In this document: positions 23,601-36,646 of the stretch, piece by piece
How the letters are laid out: each line of letters begins with the position of its first letter
How positions within the stretch are numbered: position 1 is the first letter of the stretch
DNA from: Lepidurus packardi
Lineage: Eukaryota; Arthropoda; Branchiopoda; Notostraca; Triopsidae
NCBI GenBank assembly: GCA_023053545.1
Contig: JAKZAN010000002.1
Span: forward strand, 12,272,790 to 12,336,789
Direction of reading: 5' to 3'
DNA: 64,000 bases
The notes under the pieces: model-generated
Seen by the model: the letters and a program-made list of their open reading frames with translations, nothing else
Databases searched by the model: none
What the model was told of the DNA's origin: nothing
Made by a program: the position numbers and the translations under genes

Positions 23601-26600
23601 GGTATACTTACACCCATTCCAGCTTAGGTTTGGCTGGAGGAGCCATGTTAACCTTAGTTAAACTATAATTTTCCAACAAGGGCGTGGGGGCGTACAAAAC
23701 GATGGGTCTTCCTCGCAAATAAAACTTGACGTAGCCATCTTCCTCGTTGAAGGTCGCGTCCCGGGTTCTGTATCAAACCAAACAGAAAAGTAAAATATCC
23801 CGAATCCCTTACGCTGTCAATATAAACTACACCAATACAAACAGACGAACGTAAACAAAGTACAGCTTAACGTCAGATTACCCGGCCATTTTAGATTAAA
23901 GATACGTTTCACAAGACCGTTCGTAACTATACGAATACCTTTCTACTCGTCAAACTTGTCTTCACTTGTGCTCAAGGAAAACTGAACTTTCTTACCCACG
24001 TCGGTGTGGCCGGTAGCTGTAAGCCATTGCTAAACCCGCTCTCTGTAGGAAGAGCACAGGAACTGTGCTCAACAACCGCAAAAATGGCTTACAGCCAGAA
24101 GGGCTTTTCACTTTAAACTCTCTCCCTCACGCCGCTTTTTATCTGCACTGTCTTTTCGGATAGTTATCAAAGGAACGCCGGAAAGTGACGTCACAGATGA
24201 GATCCCTTTTCGATCTACGCCAATGACCAGTACTAAACAGACCAGACAACAACTTGGCACTTCTGCCACGCTTCGCCGAAACTGACAATTTGGAACCTCG
24301 CGATGAGCCGCTCAGGCCTAAACTAGACAGGAAACCTTCGGCGTCTCGCCAAGTTGATTCGTGTACTCGAATATGAATGCTACGACCACACACACCCTAC
24401 ATACGTTAGCTAATAAAGCCACAAGCAAGGATAGAGGGATAGTTGAACTTGCCGGGAGTGATTACGATCTCTAAAACCTGTATGTAACTTTACTATACGA
24501 GGAATAGAAGGCTTCCAAAACCCGGAACTAACGCCGTAACATGTATAAAAGGTTGGCATTTAATAGTGCTGGCCTCTTACATAAGGGAAATCTGGAAGAC
24601 CTGCCTATACGAGCTGCGAAGAATAAGAAATAAATATGAACAAGGAGACCATAACCATAACGGTCAACAGGACCCTTGCAGTCAAACTCCTGTAAGGATA
24701 AACTGAAGAAAAAAAAAGGAGAACAATAAATTCTTTCACTTGGGAGCTAACGCCGTCAACCATGACTCGTAATATATATGTTCCTATAAGGGAAGCTTTC
24801 AAATACAAGACAAGCTTAAAAGCTTAGCTGCTCGATCTCTCTTCTAATCTAATGAACAAATTTTCATGTAATTATGGCTCCCGTATATCTTAGCTTCTTG
24901 AAACGGAAGTCACAGATGGCACTGATGTTTGTTATTGTTTTGCCGAAGCCTTGCGTAAGAAATTAAAACAAAACAAATAGATAGCTAACGCCGTCAACCA
25001 TGACTCGTAATATATATGTTCCTATAAGGGAAGCTTTCAAATACAAGATAAGCTTAAAAGCTTAGCTGCTCGATCTCTCTTCTAATCTAATGAACAAATT
25101 TTCATGTAACTAAGGCTCCCGTATACCTTAGCTTCTTGAAACGGAAGTCACAGATGGCACTGATGTTTGTTATTGTTTTGCCGAAGCCTGGCGTAAGAAA
25201 TTAAAACAAAACAAATAGATAGCTAATTGCCGGCAACATTTCTACGCTTGTCTTTTTTTTTATTTTACGGTCAAATTCTAGCAATTAGCTACGTGTAAAG
25301 CCCTTAAAAAAAGTTTACTTTCATACGAAGCTTTCGTTTGACTAGCCTTGACCTTTCAACACCCCATTCTCACCCTTTCAAAGTCAATGTCAGGGGCGTC
25401 GATCCTAGCAACGTTCGCAATGCTGCAGTATTGATTACTTACAGTGCCGTTACACCCTATAACGCAGAAAAGAAATGTAACAACACAGCTTAATTTGGTA
25501 TCACAAAGAATAGCGAGTTTGTACACCTTCAATAGTCTATTCTGGGAATGCGTCACCCATGAAAGATGAGCGTAGAAGAGATGAACGACCTATTCTTGCT
25601 AATGTAATCACATACGTACCTTGCTGAAGCCCTCCTAAGGATCCAACAACCTTTTTTCCACTTTTGGAAAATTAGCCTCGGTAAACTATGTGCCGTTTTG
25701 CTTCTCATTAGCATCGATCATTGTCTTGACGCAAAAGCATTGTTTCAAACCCATACAAGAATTAAAACACAGTCCAGGTTTGGTATGGACAATGGTAAAC
25801 TTGGCTCCATATTCGATAATAATAGGACAATAAACTTGGAAACATACCCGTGCCTTGCAGTCATCCCAGGGTGCAATTTAGCATTCAAATTGAGGAGCGA
25901 CCCCGACGAAGCCATCCGTCTAGTGAACACAACATACGAAAGTTAGTTGGTTTAAACTTTAAAGAATGCTCTGGCCATCAGGGGCACTTATTATCGTCCA
26001 AATTCAAGGTATTAGCCATGCATCTCAATTCGGCAATCTTCTTATATATAAAAAAAACTGGTCTGGGTTACGGTCTCACTCTAATCAAACAACTCAATTT
26101 CTCCGTTTAGTCAAGTCATGCGAGATAGCTTGATTAGCTACTCTAAATAACAAACTTCGTTCTAACCCGTTGACTCGAGCGATCCGTCCCACACGCTAAA
26201 AGCTCGTTCATCTTTTGTAAGAGCTTTACCTGTTTGCTAAAGAGGTGGTGTGAACAGGAGAGCTGAAATCACTGGTGGAATTCCACCGCTTAGCTGCCTG
26301 GAAGTGGACATTCTGCACCGGGCTGGCAGAGGGCGTGGCCTGTATCGTCGGCAGCGTTCCACGCCGCGACGCTGGCGAGTTGGCGATAGCTGAATACCCT
26401 CGCGATTGCTGCTGCTGCGCCGTACTAACGGATTGTGTGGGGGACGGAGAAGGCGCCGGAGACGCGCTGGTGGAACTTGGGCTGTCGGAAAGCAATGATC
26501 CCGTGGACTGGTATTGGGCGGAGCGTCTAAAACAAAACCAAAGACAACAAACCCGAGTTCCATTAATCACGAAGTTGAACTCGTAACTTTTTTGTTTAAA

Positions 26601-29600
26601 AATTAGTCTTGCAATTTCATATTAAAGGGTGGTACGTCTCAAAGTTACATTACCTATTAGATAGGGCTGAAGACTGTGTCGTGGAAGACGGTCTCCTCAA
26701 TACTTCTTTGTTACTGCTTCCGTTGGAAAACCCGCCGTTCACGGAATGTCGTCCATCAGGCGTATCATGGTGACTGGGTCGTAAGCGGAGCACATCTTTC
26801 GTAGGCGTGATAGCAACAGGCGGCGCCATGGCACCTAAGAGATTTCCCATGTTATTTTCTTTGTCAACTTTACCCTCAAGTTCTCAAGTTCAATAAGTTC
26901 AAGTTCTCAAGTTCAATAAGAAAAAACAAGCAAAAAAGAACAAACAAACAAGAGCGCTCTCATATGTACCTCGGGTATTTTCTAATTGGTTGACACGTCG
27001 TAATAAATCCGCCAGCGTCGACCGAAGGCACACGATTTCATCATTTTGGTCTGCTACTCGCTTTTCCAAGCCCATAACCCGATCCCTCAAGCTTTCGCTG
27101 TCATGCTCCATCATATCATCTGAAAAGAAAAGCATACCCAAATTAGCCCAATTAAGCACACAGTTTATTTTGACGTTAAACAGCAGATAATTCCATAATT
27201 CCGACAATTCCATTCTGCTCCATTCCCAACTAGTCTTGGGAGAGCTTTTACAACTTTCTAAACGTACCAGTTGGCAAATTCCTCTCACTTTCCCTTTTCC
27301 GAACTGAACGTGTACCACGATTATAGTTTCTTTGACCACAAGCATAGATCTTAGCCGGAACAATGGAAAAAACACGCGTTTCCTTTCACTCCTTCAAAAA
27401 ATAAATACAAAACTATCACTCATGGCATCCCTATAGAAACTCGCAGCTAACACAGCTGCCCGTCCACCTACCTATTCAAATCCAGTGGAAATCCTTCAAG
27501 AAGACACGAAATTCCGATATTCCATCACGAACACACGAAAGCCGGAGTAATCAATGCCCTTTACCTTGTTAGTACTGTATACATGTTGCGATAACACGCA
27601 CCGAGGAATGCATTGGATATCCTCACCTGAATTCGGAGTAATTCATGCCCTGAAACCCAGACACGATTTCTCGACACTGAATCCAGTAACCATATTGCCT
27701 CCTTGCATGCGTATTACTTAGAAACAAGATCACTTACGCCAGGCGGAAGCTAGCAGACAGGTTACACTACGTGGCTCAGTCGTACAGTCGTCGTCACTTG
27801 TTTGCATCTGAATATTGTATATCTAAATGGCTCTCATAACAGGTAGGGCAAGCCTAAGCACCTCCCTACCGAGCAAATCCCAATACGCGTGGGCCTGGAC
27901 GTCTAATATAACATTCGATAGGTTCGAGTCTGAGTTGAACACTATTATCTTTAATAAAAACCTGTTATCGCAACCTTGCCCTTCACTGATTAGCTAATCT
28001 CTCAAGATCTTAGCACCTTTCAAGAGCAAAGTTATCGGACTCTTTTGCACGTTTCTCTACAACTTGTTCGTTGATCTGAATGGAACCGAATAATACGTCG
28101 GATAGTCTGTGCCAGAGCGTTGATCTACTACATGGGGCGTTCACACATGCGTGCAAGCGCATGAAAACGGACAAGAAAATCAGCTGGGCTCCGCAAAGAG
28201 AAGAAAAAAATAAGAGACGAGAGCAACATTGGACGGGCTTCACGGCATCGTTATGAAAAGCTAACTTCCTACACACATAGCAGTGAAAGAAAGGAGAAGC
28301 GGTTCGTTACACGCGAGTCTGTTTTATGATGGTTTTGGATTATAATCTAACGAAGTCTTTGCAGTGCTCGTGCAAACCCCAAATTGATACCACAGCTAGT
28401 GTGCTTCATCTAATTTAAAACCGTCGAGGGCGTAAAAACGACGTGAAGGCTAGCAAACGACCAAGTTAACGCGCTTTTTTTTATTTATTTTTTGCAGTCC
28501 CGTACCAATGACAGATGAGTCACAGCTGCTTAAAGGGGGAGTAAGGTTTCAAAATGAAAAAATATATGTTATAGAAGAGACCAAACTACATGTTCTGGCT
28601 GAAGAACCCCTATGTCAATTATGCATATTAACCGAGTAATTAATTATTTAGCGGGTTTAGCCCCGCCCCTTTCCGCCAAAATTCAAATTTTCCTATCCTT
28701 ATAACATTGGCGGACAGTTGGCCGGAGGCCTAGCGACTTTACCTATGAACGCATTGAAAATCGATCCCGGTTCTCATAGGGACCGTACCGTGACCTTTCT
28801 TTTGAATGCTTAAGCAGTTTTTTACGCGCTTTGGTTACTTCACAAACTTAATCACAAAAAACCACTTTTTCTTCGCGCCACGACGGGAACGTTCCGTTCT
28901 GTGGCTCAACGAACGTCAACGCCGCGAGCGTGGAGCTCACAACCTGTGTCAGGATAGCCTGCCGGACTAACATATTGGGGAGAGCTAGGCTAAGAAGCCT
29001 TGGAACGCGTGTTATCCAAAGTCGTTATCACTATCACTATCGTTATCACTCATTTTAATTCAAAGCTTATGAAGACACAAACTAATAAACTAAACAAGCG
29101 AATAGTCAGCACGTATACAAGACCACGCTTTGGAATGTCGACTTTGGATAACACGCGTTCCAAGGCTTCTTAGCCTAGCTCTCCCCAATATGTTAGTCCG
29201 GCAGGCTATCCTGACACAGGTTGTGAGCTCCACGCTCGCGGCGTTGACGTTCGTTGAGCCACAGAACGGAACGTTCCCGTCGTGGCGCGAAGAAAAAGTG
29301 GTTTTTTGTGATTAAGTTTGTGAAGTAACCAAAGCGCGTAAAAAACTGCTTAAGCATTCAAAAGAAAGGTCACGGTACGGTCCCTATGAGAACCGGGATC
29401 GATTTTCAATGCGTTCATAGGTAAAGTCGCTAGGCCTCCGGCCAACTGTCCGCCAATGTTATAAGGATAGGAAAATTTGAATTTTGGCGGAAAGGGGCGG
29501 GGCTAAAACCGCTAAATAATTAATTACTCGGTTAATATGCATAATTGACATAGGGGTTCTTCAGCCAGAACATGTAGTTTGGTCTCTTCTATAACATATA

Positions 29601-31812
29601 TTTTTTCATTTTGAAACCTTACTCCCCCTTTAACGAAACTCAACACAACTAACGAATCCTACCATGAAAAGCACTCTCTACAGTTCCAATATGCAACTAT
29701 GAGCTTCTCTGTTCCTTCTTCGCATGCACCAAAACATTTCTGCTTGCATTTCTGGGCACTTTTCAAAGCTTGATGAACACTGCCTAGCTCCGTATCGACT
29801 TCCGCTTTGAAAAAAAAATATAATTTTCCGGAGGAAAACGAATAGCTTACCGGAAAGACATGGAAGTAAGCGAAGCGATACTGGTTTTGATGATCGAAAT
29901 CCTGCCGTTAACTTACGAAACTGGAAAGTGCTTTTCTCATCGTAGCTAATACCTGAAGTTAGTTCTACCATGTTTCACTATGTCTTTCAAATATGTTTTA
30001 GGGCTTTAAGAACGAAAACCAAAGTCACCGGGGCAAACTAAGTCACATTTGGAATACAATTTACAATTCCTGAGTCATGAGAAAGGCCTACGCCTAAACA
30101 CGCTGACAACTTGCCGTCACTAACTGAATCGAGAAACTTGCAGGAATCATTTCCTAGTCCTACAATATACCCTCATTAGCATTCTAACTTTGCAGGCGCA
30201 CGTTTTCCTTCAGTTTTTACTTACCTGTATAACGACACACGGACGTCATCAATTTGCTATAAACATCCTTATGTGCCAAAAGAGACGTGGACGTTAACTG
30301 CTCGGCTCAGTAAGTTTCGAGGACCACATACGAACACATTGGCCAAGAAACAAAAAATCAGATCTTATGCGACACTTAAAACTAAATAGGTTGTGGCAAT
30401 GACCAGACCAACAGGCATTTCCTGCCCTGGCTACGGCCTTTTGATCTTTAAAATCTTGAGATCTTAGAAATGCCTCCTTTTCTTTATCCAACAACAATGG
30501 CGGAGCAATTTAATCGGATTTTCTTTTGTTCACTATCCAGAATAAAGAAGACAAAACGTCGGCACAGTGAACACTGAAAACGGATCAAGTGACGGTCGAC
30601 TAGGATGTTTTGTTCGAAATATATACCTTACCGATCAAAAAGATAAGACAAGACTAAGGAAGCTCAGTGTTGGGGCTTGGAACTAGGATGCCGATGCCGT
30701 TCACATTAACACGAGAGATTTCGTTCAAAATTGTAGAGTTGTAAAGCGTAACGCTTCTACCCCGCCTTAGTTTTCCTTTTTCTTGTTAGCACACAACAGT
30801 AGTCTCCCTCTCTCCTATCAGCTAACTCTCCTATAAGTTTTGAACGCAAAAGGATCCAAGTTTACAACCGTAACGGAATTTCTATACGAAGTGAAGTACA
30901 TCACTAACACAACTTTTGACGCTTCTTGGCTCGTATTCCCAAGCAATCTGTCATTTAAAAAATTTCTGATACTGTTGGCAGTTTCTCTACTCTCAAATCT
31001 TGACATCTCTTTTTATTGTTAATATTTTTTTATGGGTAAAAATCGCCATCTTTTCCAGGCTGCTGCCAAGGAACGTCTGAGTTTAGAGTATACATGAAAC
31101 TCGTTTAGTGGCGACAAGCTAGAATCTTTATTCCTGGGACACGTCCAAGTCTATTTTCTGTATCCTCGTCAGGTAGATACGCCACGAACGTTATCTAATA
31201 AGCCTATTTTCTCCAACATTGCATACTACAAATGACAAATAAGCTTGCAAATGTTTATAGTCTTTCCTGTAATAGTAAAGTATATTATTCTGTATATTTT
31301 CTTTAATATTACGCAAGTTTTTTTGTGTCTGATCCGCTATGTAGATCTCCCCCCAAATCCCACGAAAACCCTCTTACTTTTTGTCTAGTTTCTACAATCA
31401 AGGCTAGCAAATCCTCCTTAGTCGCAAGTCAGCCAAGGTCGTAATGATTATATCATATAATCCCACAGTATACAGTAGGCTATACATGATTAAAACAGAA
31501 CGAAAGGCTACTAGTGAAGGTCTTGTAGGAAGATAAGACACATGGCTAGAAAAAACTGGTCACAAGTCTACCGTATAGGATACAAAAACAGTAAATAAAT
31601 AAAAAACAAGAAAGAAAAACGAGAAACGAAAAAGGATGAAGCAACCACAACACTGCGAGATTCGACACGCAAACCCTAGCAAGTCAAACCAAAGAAAACA
31701 ACAAATTTCGGATTAACAATTCGAAATGTCGCATACCTGATCCTGAAGAAGAAACACCGGTATCCGCAGAAGATCCAGGAGACAACGGGGCAGCGTGTTG
31801 TCCCAGCTCCAT
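20693..31812 (-). CDS. EML: Echinoderm microtubule-associated protein-like (EML)
   Basis: EML proteins bind microtubules and regulate their dynamics. Exons: 31812-31737, 27119-26970, 26834-26654, 26526-26230, 23767-23612, 23547-23398, 23310-23238, 22800-22699, 22625-22521, 22460-22226, 22146-21989, 21927-21670, 21611-21474, 21416-21300, 21242-21155, 21095-20869 and 20818-20693; 2637 nt, 878 aa. Residues about 27-75 form the N-terminal coiled coil (SLRDRVMGLEKRV, LADLLRRVNQLE). A Ser/Pro-rich basic linker follows. The HELP motif begins near residue 240 (GYVKFYLRGRPIVLY), then tandem WD/TAPE repeats: GHTDDVKCLAIHPNK, HIRIWNSVSLATHNVIGIG, LSVWDWQKG, CGKSHICFWS, GHTDEIWALCVHP and GIWPEGADGTDVNSV. 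It is full length; vertebrates have several paralogues and EML1-4 are the closest type. Confidence 0.96.
24016..24095. repeat. Nested hairpin in EML intron 4
   Basis: GCTGTAAGCCATT (24016-24028) pairs with AATGGCTTACAGC (24083-24095), a perfect 13-bp stem. Inside it GAGCACAG (24052-24059) pairs with CTGTGCTC (24063-24070) around a 3-base loop. It may be a tiny foldback element or a structured intronic RNA. Confidence 0.5.
24745..25220. repeat. Two-copy 238-bp tandem duplication in EML intron 4
   Basis: The unit starting AGCTAACGCCGTCAACCATG at 24745 repeats at 24983, and a third start AGCTAA at 25221 diverges at once. The two copies differ at only a few positions, so the duplication is recent. 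It contains paired AAGCTT sites and no ORF. Confidence 0.85.
27120..31736. other. EML intron 1 (4.6 kb)
   Basis: This is a large first intron bounded by TCAG|GTATGC and TTTTCAG|ATG. It contains the palindromic element at 28530-29633. No other supported coding exon was seen on either strand. Confidence 0.5.
28530..29633. mobile_element. 1.1-kb palindromic DNA transposon with TTAA ends (Kolobok/T2-like)
   Basis: Two near-perfect inverted arms of 495 bp (28530-29024 and 29139-29633) surround a 114-bp unique centre. TTAA stands at both outer edges, as expected of a TTAA target-site duplication. The terminal sequence TTAAAGGGGGAGTAAGG fits the TTAAAGGRR end I recall for Xenopus T2-type MITEs of the Kolobok superfamily; piggyBac also uses TTAA. 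A mismatch is visible near 28655 (GCGGGTTT against GCGGTTTT). No transposase is encoded, so it is non-autonomous. It sits in EML intron 1. Confidence 0.85.
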
Positions 31813-33740
31813 ACTACAACCAAAAAAAACACTTACAAACTTACAATCTGAAAAGTATAGTCTTAAAGGATTAATTACAATAAAGAAAAAACATCAGATG
31901 CACAAGTCAAGGTAAGAGAAAGTTGACGTGTTATGTGTTCCACTCACGAAACATATGTAACCGAGCCAATTTTGGATCGTAGGGTCGAGCACTACTCTAA
32001 ACCCATCGTTACTGGAACGCACATGTTAATAATAACAAGCACAAACCGAAAGCTATTACCACCAAGTTGCCAACCTTGCCAGTTTGGGATTCTAAGTCGA
32101 CCAGAATTAATGAATTTAATTTCTTTAAGAGATATGTTATGCTACATAGTTTAGAAAGTAAGAAAGCCTTTTAACTTTGTCCGATATATTTTTTTAGAAG
32201 GCGTAAAAGCCTTGGATAGACGCTTAACATAGCCAAGTATGCATATGAGCCCGCCTTACATTTGGCCAAGACCAATGTGTAGGTAGGTACTTGACAAACC
32301 GGTCGAGGGAGTGATTAAATAGAGACTAGAAAGGAAAACGGACCTTTTCTCATACATTCAAGTACGAAACTTCCTTTTTTTAATGAAAAAAAAAACTTTG
32401 TGAGGATATGCGAATGTAAGAGAGGTCAACCTCGCTTTAGAGGAGTGTCTGCTTATAAGTGTAAATGTGCAAAAAGGGGCGAGAATGAATTGTATGCAAA
32501 TGTCAAAGTGGTGCTTTTGTTCTCTAGAAAGTCGAAGGTGCCACATGCCACATCCGGTCCTCGGAAACGTCCTAATGGAAGAGTTCTTCACCAGTAAGCC
32601 GAGAAGAAGGGAGCGAACTCATTGAGACGCACAGGAACTTAAAATGCCCAAGGTTAAACCTCGAATATCGCAAGGTCTATACTCATGACCAAGAAGGCGC
32701 AGGTAACCACAGCTATGCAACATAAACTTACCACTTGTGCTGATTCAAAAGAGTAAAACTTGTAAGTCGTAACTGACCTGAATAATTTTAAGAATTCTAT
32801 GAACTCAATTGATCAGGTATATCCATTCACAGTTAGGTATAGGGGTCACTCACAGGCTTAATTAGCTAGTTAATGAACGAAGGTTTGCACCTGGAACGCA
32901 CTAGGAGGTCTATTTCCTACGACAATTCGAGCAAAGCTAAAGAACACTGCCGCGCTTCGATCGTTCCGGATGCTTAGCAAACCATGTCCCCAGCTAAACT
33001 GAGAGGACTGGCTCAGATAATAAAAGCGTTGCCTTTCACCTGTGCTTCTTTTTTACGTCACTGGCACTCCATGGTGCTCGCGGTACCTTTTCATATGCCT
33101 CGGAGCGCGATTCTTGATTAAGATGCAGCCGATAACTTAGTACTTAGTACGGTACACCGCAAAATCAACGATAATTAGTCAAAGCGTCAATAGTTAGTCA
33201 TGCCTCGGAATCTCACCAAAAAAAATTTATGATAACAGCCAAAGTAAAATATTAAAAAATAAAAACATAAAGCGTGATAGAAATTAACGGTTGGTGGCAC
33301 CGAAACTAATTCAAATACCGGCGAGTTCATTTACATTATTGCACTTACGCAGCTTTCCACAGCTGGTTCTTGGAAATTCAACACAAATCAAACGTCGCTC
33401 CCCTCCAACAAGTTGCCAAGCTTCTTCTTTCAAACTATTGAACGTTGATTAAGCTTAAGCTTTCGTTGTAGTATGTTTCAGGAAGATAGTCGTACATTCT
33501 CAGAACATTTAGAATCTGTGGTTGGCGTGTTAAATAAATCACGAGTATCGCACTAACAAAGAAGATTAATCACAGCCCGTTCACCTCGACTCAGATAAAC
33601 AAACGCCGGTCCAGTGAGAGTAAAATAAAAACGGTTCCAGAATAAATCTTCATTCGTACGGTTGTCGCTAGATGGTAAGGAAATGCAATAAATAGGAGGG
33701 CTCTTTAAATTTGAATTCCAACGTTCTTATCATACGAAAT
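31813..33740. other. Intergenic region upstream of EML
   Basis: About 1.9 kb with no supported gene. It should contain the EML promoter and any 5' non-coding exon. AT-rich, with only short frames. Confidence 0.3.
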
Positions 33741-35062
33741 ATGTATGCCGCGTATGGTAAGTCTCTTTTGAATAGCTAAAATTAGTGCTGTAATATTAAA
33801 GAATACTCTGCTTATGCGTATCCTAACTTAAGACATGAAGCGTAGAAAAGAACAGAATGTGGCTACAAATAGTAACAGCAACGATACTACTCCCAATCAT
33901 AACTCCGCTGAGGTTGAGAATGAAAGACCTTTGCACCGGAACAGTGGTGCAGACAGGAAAGGCGATGCTAGGCAAGAAAAGCATAATTGCTGTTTTGAAT
34001 AATGTTCGCAATTAACTATCACTTGAACCTTTGTCTTCCTTCATTAGAAGCAGATATGCAAGTGTAAGCACGGAGTTACGCGGATTACTCGAATTTATGG
34101 AGAGGAAGACTATAGGCAAGCTTAGCATGCCGGATAAGTTGGCTGCTGTTGTTCATTACATAGCTTTTCTAGAAGCTGCCATCCTCAAGACAAGTAAGTG
34201 TACTTAATGAGTTCAGATTGCAGTGCCTAATAACCATTTGTCATTTTGCAGCTCAATCGGACAATCCAAGAGAGCGGCTCATCCTCACGCATTTGTTTGA
34301 CTCTCAATCTGGCAGCAATATAGCCGAAGAAGTAGACCAACTTTACGTCATTCCGTCCACAAAACTGGGACAGCATGTAAGGAATAAAGCAAAAAAAAAG
34401 TTCCTTCTGGAGTTAAAACATTCTTTTTTTTTTCTCCGATTCAGGCCAAGTGCGGATTAACAAATGAGTCGCATGTCATAGTATCTGCGGACTGTGATAA
34501 CCTGACCCCAAATAGCGACATCAGTATTAATGAACTTGGTAACAACATCCATGATGACGTATTTATTGAGCAGAAAGACCAATGGGTAGTCAGGGGTACA
34601 CCCGAGAAACGGTGTAATGTGACACGAACTGCTTTGAATGAGTTTACCAGCCTAAGCTTTATGGCAGTGCATACCGAAGTCTGGACAACACTTAAAACTC
34701 GGTCCATTCCCATCGTCAAAAATTTAGAAACCTTGCAAATGTTGAACGCTAGCTCCAATTCTCCCGAACGAAGGAAACGGGACTTTAAGAAAGCGTTCAC
34801 CACTCCAACCCATGTTATTTACAAGTACACGGATAAGACCATGGATACTGATGCCAAAATGCTTTTATCGCTTAGTTGCCCCGTGCATTTTTCGCCATCG
34901 CGCTTCCAGTCCACATGTGACACGGAGCGAAGAAGCCCACAGTCGTCAGCATCCTCAGCTGTCAGTCATAATTCGATTATTACGGACAATAAGGACGTTA
35001 AATTTACGTCTAACAAAGTCAGGTCTGAGAGAAAGGGAAAACGTCAGCTTTTTCCAGAATGA
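33741..35062 (+). CDS. Helix-loop-helix-like protein, possible transcription factor
   Basis: Proposed exons are 33741-33756, 33833-33971, 34048-34193, 34252-34376 and 34445-35062 (1044 nt, 347 aa). The core reads SRYASVSTELRGLLEFM, then GKLSMPDKLAAVVHYIAFLE. The second part matches helix 2 of bHLH proteins (KLS-x-x-x-x-L-x-x-A-x-x-Y-I-x-x-L-E). The preceding DRKGDARSR could be a degenerate basic region; the canonical N-x-x-E-R is missing. To join exons 2 and 3 in frame the donor must be AG|GCAAGA, a GC-AG intron. The last three exons are secure by phase; exons 1-2 are less so, and translation could start at 33835. The C-terminal 200 residues are Ser/Thr-rich and match nothing I know. Confidence 0.5.
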
Positions 35063-35822
35063 GCTTGAAGAGGAGTTTGCTATATGTCACTGTAGTTTCC
35101 GAAGGAAAGCTAACTTATTTATTTATTATAATGTTTGTCGGAATTGCTTAAGCAATTATTTCTCTAAATATTTTGTTCGTTCTCTTAATATTTTTCTTAA
35201 CTGTTTTCGTTGTGTTAAAATAAAGTGAGTGCAAGAATAATACAAGCGTTTCCAAGAAGGGGTATGTTTTTGCCTAACATTGAAATTTGAGAGTTCTCAG
35301 CTTCCATATGGGCCATTTGTGAACGGCGGCTGACATAACCCAGACCACCATGATTCTGTTACGTACACATGCACTGTTTCGCCTTGAAACTTCCCTCCTA
35401 TTACACCCCCCCCCCCCCCACCCTCAATCCCCAAAACAAAATTCTTTGTTACAAACTTCTCTATACAAAACTATAGAAGTTTAACAATTATATAACTTAT
35501 ACTGTTAATACATTTGTTATATTTGGCACTTTATTAAAGCTCAAACTACGATCCTGATAGTGGCATAAAGAAGTAGCAAAACCAGGAAAATTTCAGCGAA
35601 GTCTATGCATCTTTTTTTGCTGATGTCAAGGGATGGACCAATGACCGAAGAGAATTTCAAGCTGTTGAAACCCCCACATGACTTAAAGGTCGTACGATCT
35701 ACATCTACGCAACAGCGTATATACACAAGCAAGAGTTACCATATGGTCCAAGTCATTCGCAAGAAGCTTGCCAAGACGCACTGTTTAATTTTCGATAAGA
35801 GACAGACAGAAAACTCGCCAAA
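35063..35822. other. Intergenic spacer with poly-C run
   Basis: This holds the 3' flank of the HLH-like gene and the NPC2 promoter. A run of about 14 C lies near 35406. No gene was seen; the small open frame at 35605-35838 overlaps the NPC2 start and looks like chance. Confidence 0.3.
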
Positions 35823-36646
35823 ATGCTGCGTTGGATAGTGTGCCTAGTCGTGTGCTGTGCAGTCTTTATTACGTCAGTAAATGCTGAAACATTAAATTTA
35901 CTTAATTTCTGTGGGGGAAGTCGAGGTAATATACGTTCTTAAACTCTATTATGTTACTCACAATACCAAACTAAACTGCAACGAGTTGCGCAAAGCTAAT
36001 GCTAAACAGTTGAGCACTTACTTCGCTATCTTATCGAAGTACTCTCTAGTTGCTTTGGAATAACAATCTTGCCCCCAAACTCTGCTATCGCTATGCGCAC
36101 TTTAAAGCAACATTCCTTTAATATTTTTTTTTTATATATATACAGGGTTTGGTAATGGCGAAATCCACGAAGTACGCATTACGCCCTGCCCAGAAACCAA
36201 TAACAGACGACCATGCATACTGCGCAAAAGAAGCAACATCACTGTCGAAATCGATTTCACCCCACGTAAGCCATCTCGAAAGGCTAGATGGAGTTCGTTA
36301 ATATAAATCGTACTTAACCAATTTTATATGCATAGGTTCCACCGTGACTAGCTTTCAGTCCAAGGCATTTTGGGCTAACAAACCCTTTGATCTGCCGTTG
36401 CCAGGAATGAACTCGAACGGGTGCACTTTTGCTCCTTGTCCGCTGCAAGCCAACAAGCGTACGACGTACTCGTACCTTCTCTTCGTCAGTCGCGCTTTCC
36501 CAACGGTAAGTTAATCTCGAAAGATCTGCAAAGAACGATGAAACTCAGTACCCATAATTTTCTAGCGCGGATATGACGTAAAATGGAAGCTGTCCGGGCC
36601 CGGTTTTAACTTATGTTTTCAAACCCCTATTCAGATTACCAACTAA
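35823..36646 (+). CDS. NPC2: NPC2-like secreted sterol-binding protein (ML domain)
   Basis: NPC2 is a small soluble lysosomal or secreted protein that carries cholesterol and hands it to NPC1. Exons: 35823-35925, 36146-36265, 36336-36505 and 36566-36646; 474 nt, 157 aa. A signal peptide occupies residues 1-21 (MLRWIVCLVVCCAVFITSVNA). Six cysteines after it fit the three NPC2 disulfides: NFCGG, TPCPE, RPCIL, GCTFAPCPL (two) and NLCFQ. Other family marks are ITPCPETN, NITVEIDFTP and YDVKWKLSGPG. An N-glycosylation site is present at NIT. Convergent with the fucosyltransferase. Gene duplications of NPC2 are common in animals, so strict orthology is not proven. Confidence 0.93.
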
